NCBI GenBank assembly: GCA_025363025.1
Contig: JANYEO010000083.1
Location: 1 to 8,014, forward strand
Reading direction: 5' to 3'
Source of the DNA: Opitutia bacterium
GTDB lineage: Bacteria > Verrucomicrobiota > Verrucomicrobiia > Opitutales > JANYEO01
Length of the DNA: 8,014 bases
Shown: in pieces, positions 5,084-8,014 of the stretch
How the letters are laid out: every line of letters begins with the position of its first letter
Position numbering within the stretch: position 1 is the stretch's first letter
Position numbers and translations under genes: made by a program
Notes under the pieces: generated by a model
What the model was told of the DNA's origin: nothing
Databases searched by the model: none
Seen by the model: the letters and a program-made list of their open reading frames with translations, nothing else

Positions 5084-8014
5084 AACGCAAATTTTTCCAT
5101 CCTGAACCTACTCAGCGCGAGCTTTCCGGCCCGCAGTATTGGCGTAGCCTTGACGAAGTAGCCGATACACCGGCTTTCCGCGAGTGGCTTCATCAAGAAT
5201 TCCCTTCGGGTGCAGCTGAGCTTGAGGGGGTTGATCGCCGTCAGTTTTTGAAGCTGATGGGTGCTTCTTTTGCTTTTGCGGGTGTAGGCCTTGCAGGCTG
5301 CCGCCAGCCAGAGCAGCATATTTTGCCTTATGCAAAGCAGCCTGAACGTTTGATCCCCGGGGTACCTGTTTTCTATGCGACGTCTCAGCCAACTGCGCGG
5401 GATAATGTGCCGCTCATCGCAGAAACTCACGAAGCCCGGCCTACTAAACTAGAAGGCAATCCCAGTTATTTACCTTATGGAGGCGGGACAAACGTTTTTG
5501 GGCAGACCAGTGTGCTTGATCTTTATGACCCTGACCGTGCCATGCATAGCGTGGGCAAGCAAGGGGAAGCATTAAGCCGGTCTCAAGCATTGGACGTCTT
5601 GCAAAGTATTTCGCAAGATTACAAAACCCGGGCGGGTACAGGGTTAGCCTTTTTAGCCGAGCCTTCTACGTCCCCTTCGCGTTTAAAACTCGTTCAATCC
5701 TTCAAAGCGGCCTTTCCTAATGCGATTTGGGCGGAGTATGACCCTGTTAATAACGACCAGGCTGAAATTGCACTTAAGCCTTTAACAGGTAAGCGCTTGC
5801 GGGCGGATTATAAATTTAAAAGTGCGGACCGTGTCCTGGCACTGGAATCTAACTTCCTGCAGTCAGAGCCAGGGAGCTTAGGTTACATGCGTGATTTTAC
5901 TGCCCGCCGCAAGGTGAAGGATGCGAGCCACGCTTCAGAAATGAACCGTTTATATGCGGTTGAGAGTACGTTTTCGATTACCGGAGGCATGGCTGACCAT
6001 CGCTTGCGTTTAGCTTTTAACCATTTACCGGCTTTTACGGCTTTGATGGCAGCAGAAGTATTGGAGCAAACGGGTGCCTCGGCGGATGAAGTTGCTTATT
6101 TTCAAGCAAAGGGGAATGGCCTCTCTGTTGATAAAGCTTGGATAAAAGCATGTGCGACTGATTTATTGGCGCATACAGGCCGGGCCCTGGTAGTGGTTGG
6201 AGGAGATGCTCCAGTCAGTGTGCATCAATTGGCCTTACGCATAAATCAAGCGTTAGGGGCTATAGGCGAGACGGTTAATTATCTTGAAGCGCCTGAAACA
6301 GAAGCGGTTGAGATAGGATTATTGGCAGATGCCATACGGTTGGGCCAAGTTAAGACTTTAGTTATTGTAGGTGGCAATCCTGCCTATAATGCACCGGCAG
6401 ATTTAGATTGGGTAAGCCTTCAAAAGAGTGTCCCCCAAGTAGTCCGCTATGGTTATCATTTCGATGAGACTTCAGCGCTAGGTGTGACCCATATTGCGGC
6501 TAATCATTATTTAGAGTCTTGGGGGGATGGCCGTACCTGGAATGGTACGCTTGTTCCTGTACAGCCTATGATCCTCCCGCTGTTTGAGGGCATGGGAGAG
6601 CTCGAGTTTTTAGGCCGTGTCGCTCAAGAGGGACAGTCCGATGCGTATGGGCTTGTTCAAGAAACATTTAGAGAGTTAGCGCTTGCCTCAAAAGTAAATA
6701 CGACCTTTGACCAATGGTTAGCTGAAGGGGTGTTGACGGGTTCTAGTTTTGGAATTGCAGTGCCGTCTTTTAACTCTGCTGACTTACGCAGGGAATTGGA
6801 TAAGGCTACTTTTACCCCTGCTAATTTTAGTGCCACTTCGATAGAAGTCCGCATTTTGCCCAGTCAGCAAGTATGGGATGGGCGTTATGCTAATAATGGC
6901 TGGCTGCAGGAATGCCCTGAGCCGCTCACCAAGTTGACATGGGATAATGTTATTTTAGTAGGCCCCGCTTTGGCAAAGGCTTTACAAGCCCAGTCGGGCG
7001 TCCCGCTTATTCCAGAAGCTTCGGTGCTCAGCAAGCAAGGGCAGGAGCATCCGCAGTTTAATACTTTTAAACAAGGTAAAGAAGAAGCCTTTGTGGGTGA
7101 ATTAACCATTGATGGGCGGGTTATTGCTGGCCCGATTCATGTGCACCCGGGTTTGGCTGACTTTACCGTACTTGTAACTTTAGGCTATGGCCGCACACAA
7201 GTGGGACGTATTGGAACAGGTGTGGGCTTTAATGTTTACCCTATTCGTACGGAAGCGAACCGCACTTCTGTTGAGGGGGCTTCGTTAAAGCCGACTTTAG
7301 GGACTTATCGTTTAGCAAATACACAGCAGCATTGGTCCATGGAAGGGCGGGCAATTTTGCGTGAGGCGAATGCAGATGAGTATGAAGCCCATTCAGACTT
7401 TACGAAGCACATGTGCCTCGAGTCCCACGCGCCGGCTAATTTAGGCCCTGACAAAAATAAGTCTTTTTCTGAAGTAGTGCGGAACATCCCGCGTGGTAAT
7501 TCTGCTTACGAAACCCCTCCTTTTAAAGGGGCCCAGCAGTGGGGGATGGTCATTGATTTAGGATCTTGTACGGGCTGTAATGCGTGCGTTGTAGCCTGTC
7601 AGAGCGAAAATAATGTCCCTATTGTAGGCAAAGACCAGGTTGCACGCGGCCGCGAAATGCATTGGCTGCGGATGGATCGGTATTTTTCAAGCGGAAAGGG
7701 AACGGCCGAATTGCCAGATGATCCGCAAGTTGCTTTTATGGGCATGATGTGCCAGCACTGCGAAATGGCGCCTTGCGAAACGGTTTGCCCAGTCAATGCA
7801 ACGGTGCATGATGATCAAGGGCTGAATGTTATGGCTTATAACCGTTGTGTTGGGACGCGTTATTGCGCGAATAATTGCCCTTACAAAGTTCGTCGGTTTA
7901 ACTTTTTTGACTGGAATAAGCGCGAAATTGGCCATTTTTATGAGGGCCCACTTGGGCCTAAAGGTATGCCTGAGCTTCATAAGATGCAAAAGAACCCGAA
8001 TGTTACGGTTCGTA
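5080..8014 (+). CDS. actB: ActB, iron-sulfur molybdopterin-oxidoreductase-like subunit of alternative complex III (3' end beyond window)
   Basis: A single frame is open from ATG 5080 to the window end, giving 978 visible residues; family members run to about 1000-1050. After about 50 N-terminal residues comes a twin-arginine motif RRQFLKLMG (53-61), a hydrophobic stretch and LAGC (71-74), a lipobox-like site. Export by Tat and lipid anchoring at Cys74 are therefore likely. Residues from about 80 to 740 form the molybdopterin-oxidoreductase-like domain; no Fe-S cysteine group lies near its start, as expected for ActB, which is thought to lack the Mo cofactor. The C-terminal ferredoxin-like domain has CTGCNACVVAC (830-840), CQHCEMAPCETVC (891-903) and CVGTRYCANNCPYK (923-936), giving 11 cluster cysteines so far; the rest lie beyond the window. 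The start overlaps the actA stop. The N-terminal block (FHPEPTQ, YWRSLDEVADTPAFREWL) is typical of ACIII. The next gene expected is actC. Confidence 0.94.
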   Translation, partial: MKRKFFHPEPTQRELSGPQYWRSLDEVADTPAFREWLHQEFPSGAAELEGVDRRQFLKLMGASFAFAGVGLAGCRQPEQHILPYAKQPERLIPGVPVFYATSQPTARDNVPLIAETHEARPTKLEGNPSYLPYGGGTNVFGQTSVLDLYDPDRAMHSVGKQGEALSRSQALDVLQSISQDYKTRAGTGLAFLAEPSTSPSRLKLVQSFKAAFPNAIWAEYDPVNNDQAEIALKPLTGKRLRADYKFKSADRVLALESNFLQSEPGSLGYMRDFTARRKVKDASHASEMNRLYAVESTFSITGGMADHRLRLAFNHLPAFTALMAAEVLEQTGASADEVAYFQAKGNGLSVDKAWIKACATDLLAHTGRALVVVGGDAPVSVHQLALRINQALGAIGETVNYLEAPETEAVEIGLLADAIRLGQVKTLVIVGGNPAYNAPADLDWVSLQKSVPQVVRYGYHFDETSALGVTHIAANHYLESWGDGRTWNGTLVPVQPMILPLFEGMGELEFLGRVAQEGQSDAYGLVQETFRELALASKVNTTFDQWLAEGVLTGSSFGIAVPSFNSADLRRELDKATFTPANFSATSIEVRILPSQQVWDGRYANNGWLQECPEPLTKLTWDNVILVGPALAKALQAQSGVPLIPEASVLSKQGQEHPQFNTFKQGKEEAFVGELTIDGRVIAGPIHVHPGLADFTVLVTLGYGRTQVGRIGTGVGFNVYPIRTEANRTSVEGASLKPTLGTYRLANTQQHWSMEGRAILREANADEYEAHSDFTKHMCLESHAPANLGPDKNKSFSEVVRNIPRGNSAYETPPFKGAQQWGMVIDLGSCTGCNACVVACQSENNVPIVGKDQVARGREMHWLRMDRYFSSGKGTAELPDDPQVAFMGMMCQHCEMAPCETVCPVNATVHDDQGLNVMAYNRCVGTRYCANNCPYKVRRFNFFDWNKREIGHFYEGPLGPKGMPELHKMQKNPNVTVR

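Noticed and set aside
5005..5430. Minus-strand open frames of 141 and 94 codons opposite the actA end and actB start
   Set aside because: They lie antisense to strongly supported ActA and ActB coding sequence, show no family motif, and are shadows of the real genes.
6657..7989. Several minus-strand frames of 60-100 codons across the actB region
   Set aside because: ActB is continuous in one plus-strand frame through this whole interval with its Fe-S motifs in place; the antisense frames have no recognisable features.
5080..8014. Possible frameshift or split of actB
   Set aside because: I translated across the region and found one uninterrupted frame from the Tat motif to the Fe-S cysteines; it simply has no stop before the window ends.
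1..8014. CRISPR array, insertion sequence or defence system
   Set aside because: No regularly spaced repeats, transposase, Cas, toxin-antitoxin or restriction genes are visible on either strand.

Overview
The window looks like chromosomal DNA from a bacterium that uses alternative complex III (ACIII), a quinol-oxidising complex that replaces cytochrome bc1. The style of ActA and ActB, the Glu-Q tRNA(Asp) synthetase gene and the mid-range base composition best suit Verrucomicrobiota. Planctomycetota, Rhodothermota or Bacteroidota are not excluded. The phylum is an inference from protein style, since no marker gene is present.

Layout. Bases 1-316 hold no convincing gene, but they contain a large imperfect inverted repeat (1-35 against 136-170) that may be part of a dispersed repeat. 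A small STAS-domain protein (317-667, minus) diverges from a glutamyl-Q tRNA(Asp) synthetase gene (685-1542, plus) with only 17 bp between start codons. The synthetase gene overlaps a copper-type P1B ATPase gene (1535-3442), so these two form a translationally coupled pair. An AT-rich, asparagine-rich protein of unknown function lies convergent to the ATPase (3475-4164, minus). A second plus-strand operon then begins: a 61-residue Tat-signal peptide (4214-4399), the pentaheme cytochrome actA (4430-5083) and actB (5080 to beyond the window end). ActB is open to the last base, and 978 of its residues are visible.

How it fits together. ActA and ActB form the extracytoplasmic electron-transfer arm of ACIII: ActB carries the Fe-S clusters and ActA five c-type hemes. 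Electrons would pass to a cytochrome c or directly to a heme-copper oxidase, whose genes often follow actA-F; none of those later genes is visible here. The nearby copper ATPase could serve assembly of a copper-containing oxidase, but that link rests only on proximity. The STAS protein and GluQ are regulatory and tRNA-modification genes with no evident tie to respiration.

Most interesting points: the short Tat-signal gene heading the ACIII operon; the apparent loss of the zinc site in GluQ; a very compact divergent promoter region that may give leaderless mRNAs; an ATPase with no heavy-metal-binding domain and a G8 tract at its ATP-binding motif; the AT-rich orphan gene; and the repeat-like element at the left edge. 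I saw no CRISPR array, tRNA, rRNA, transposase or defence system. The clearly recognisable genes are housekeeping and respiratory.
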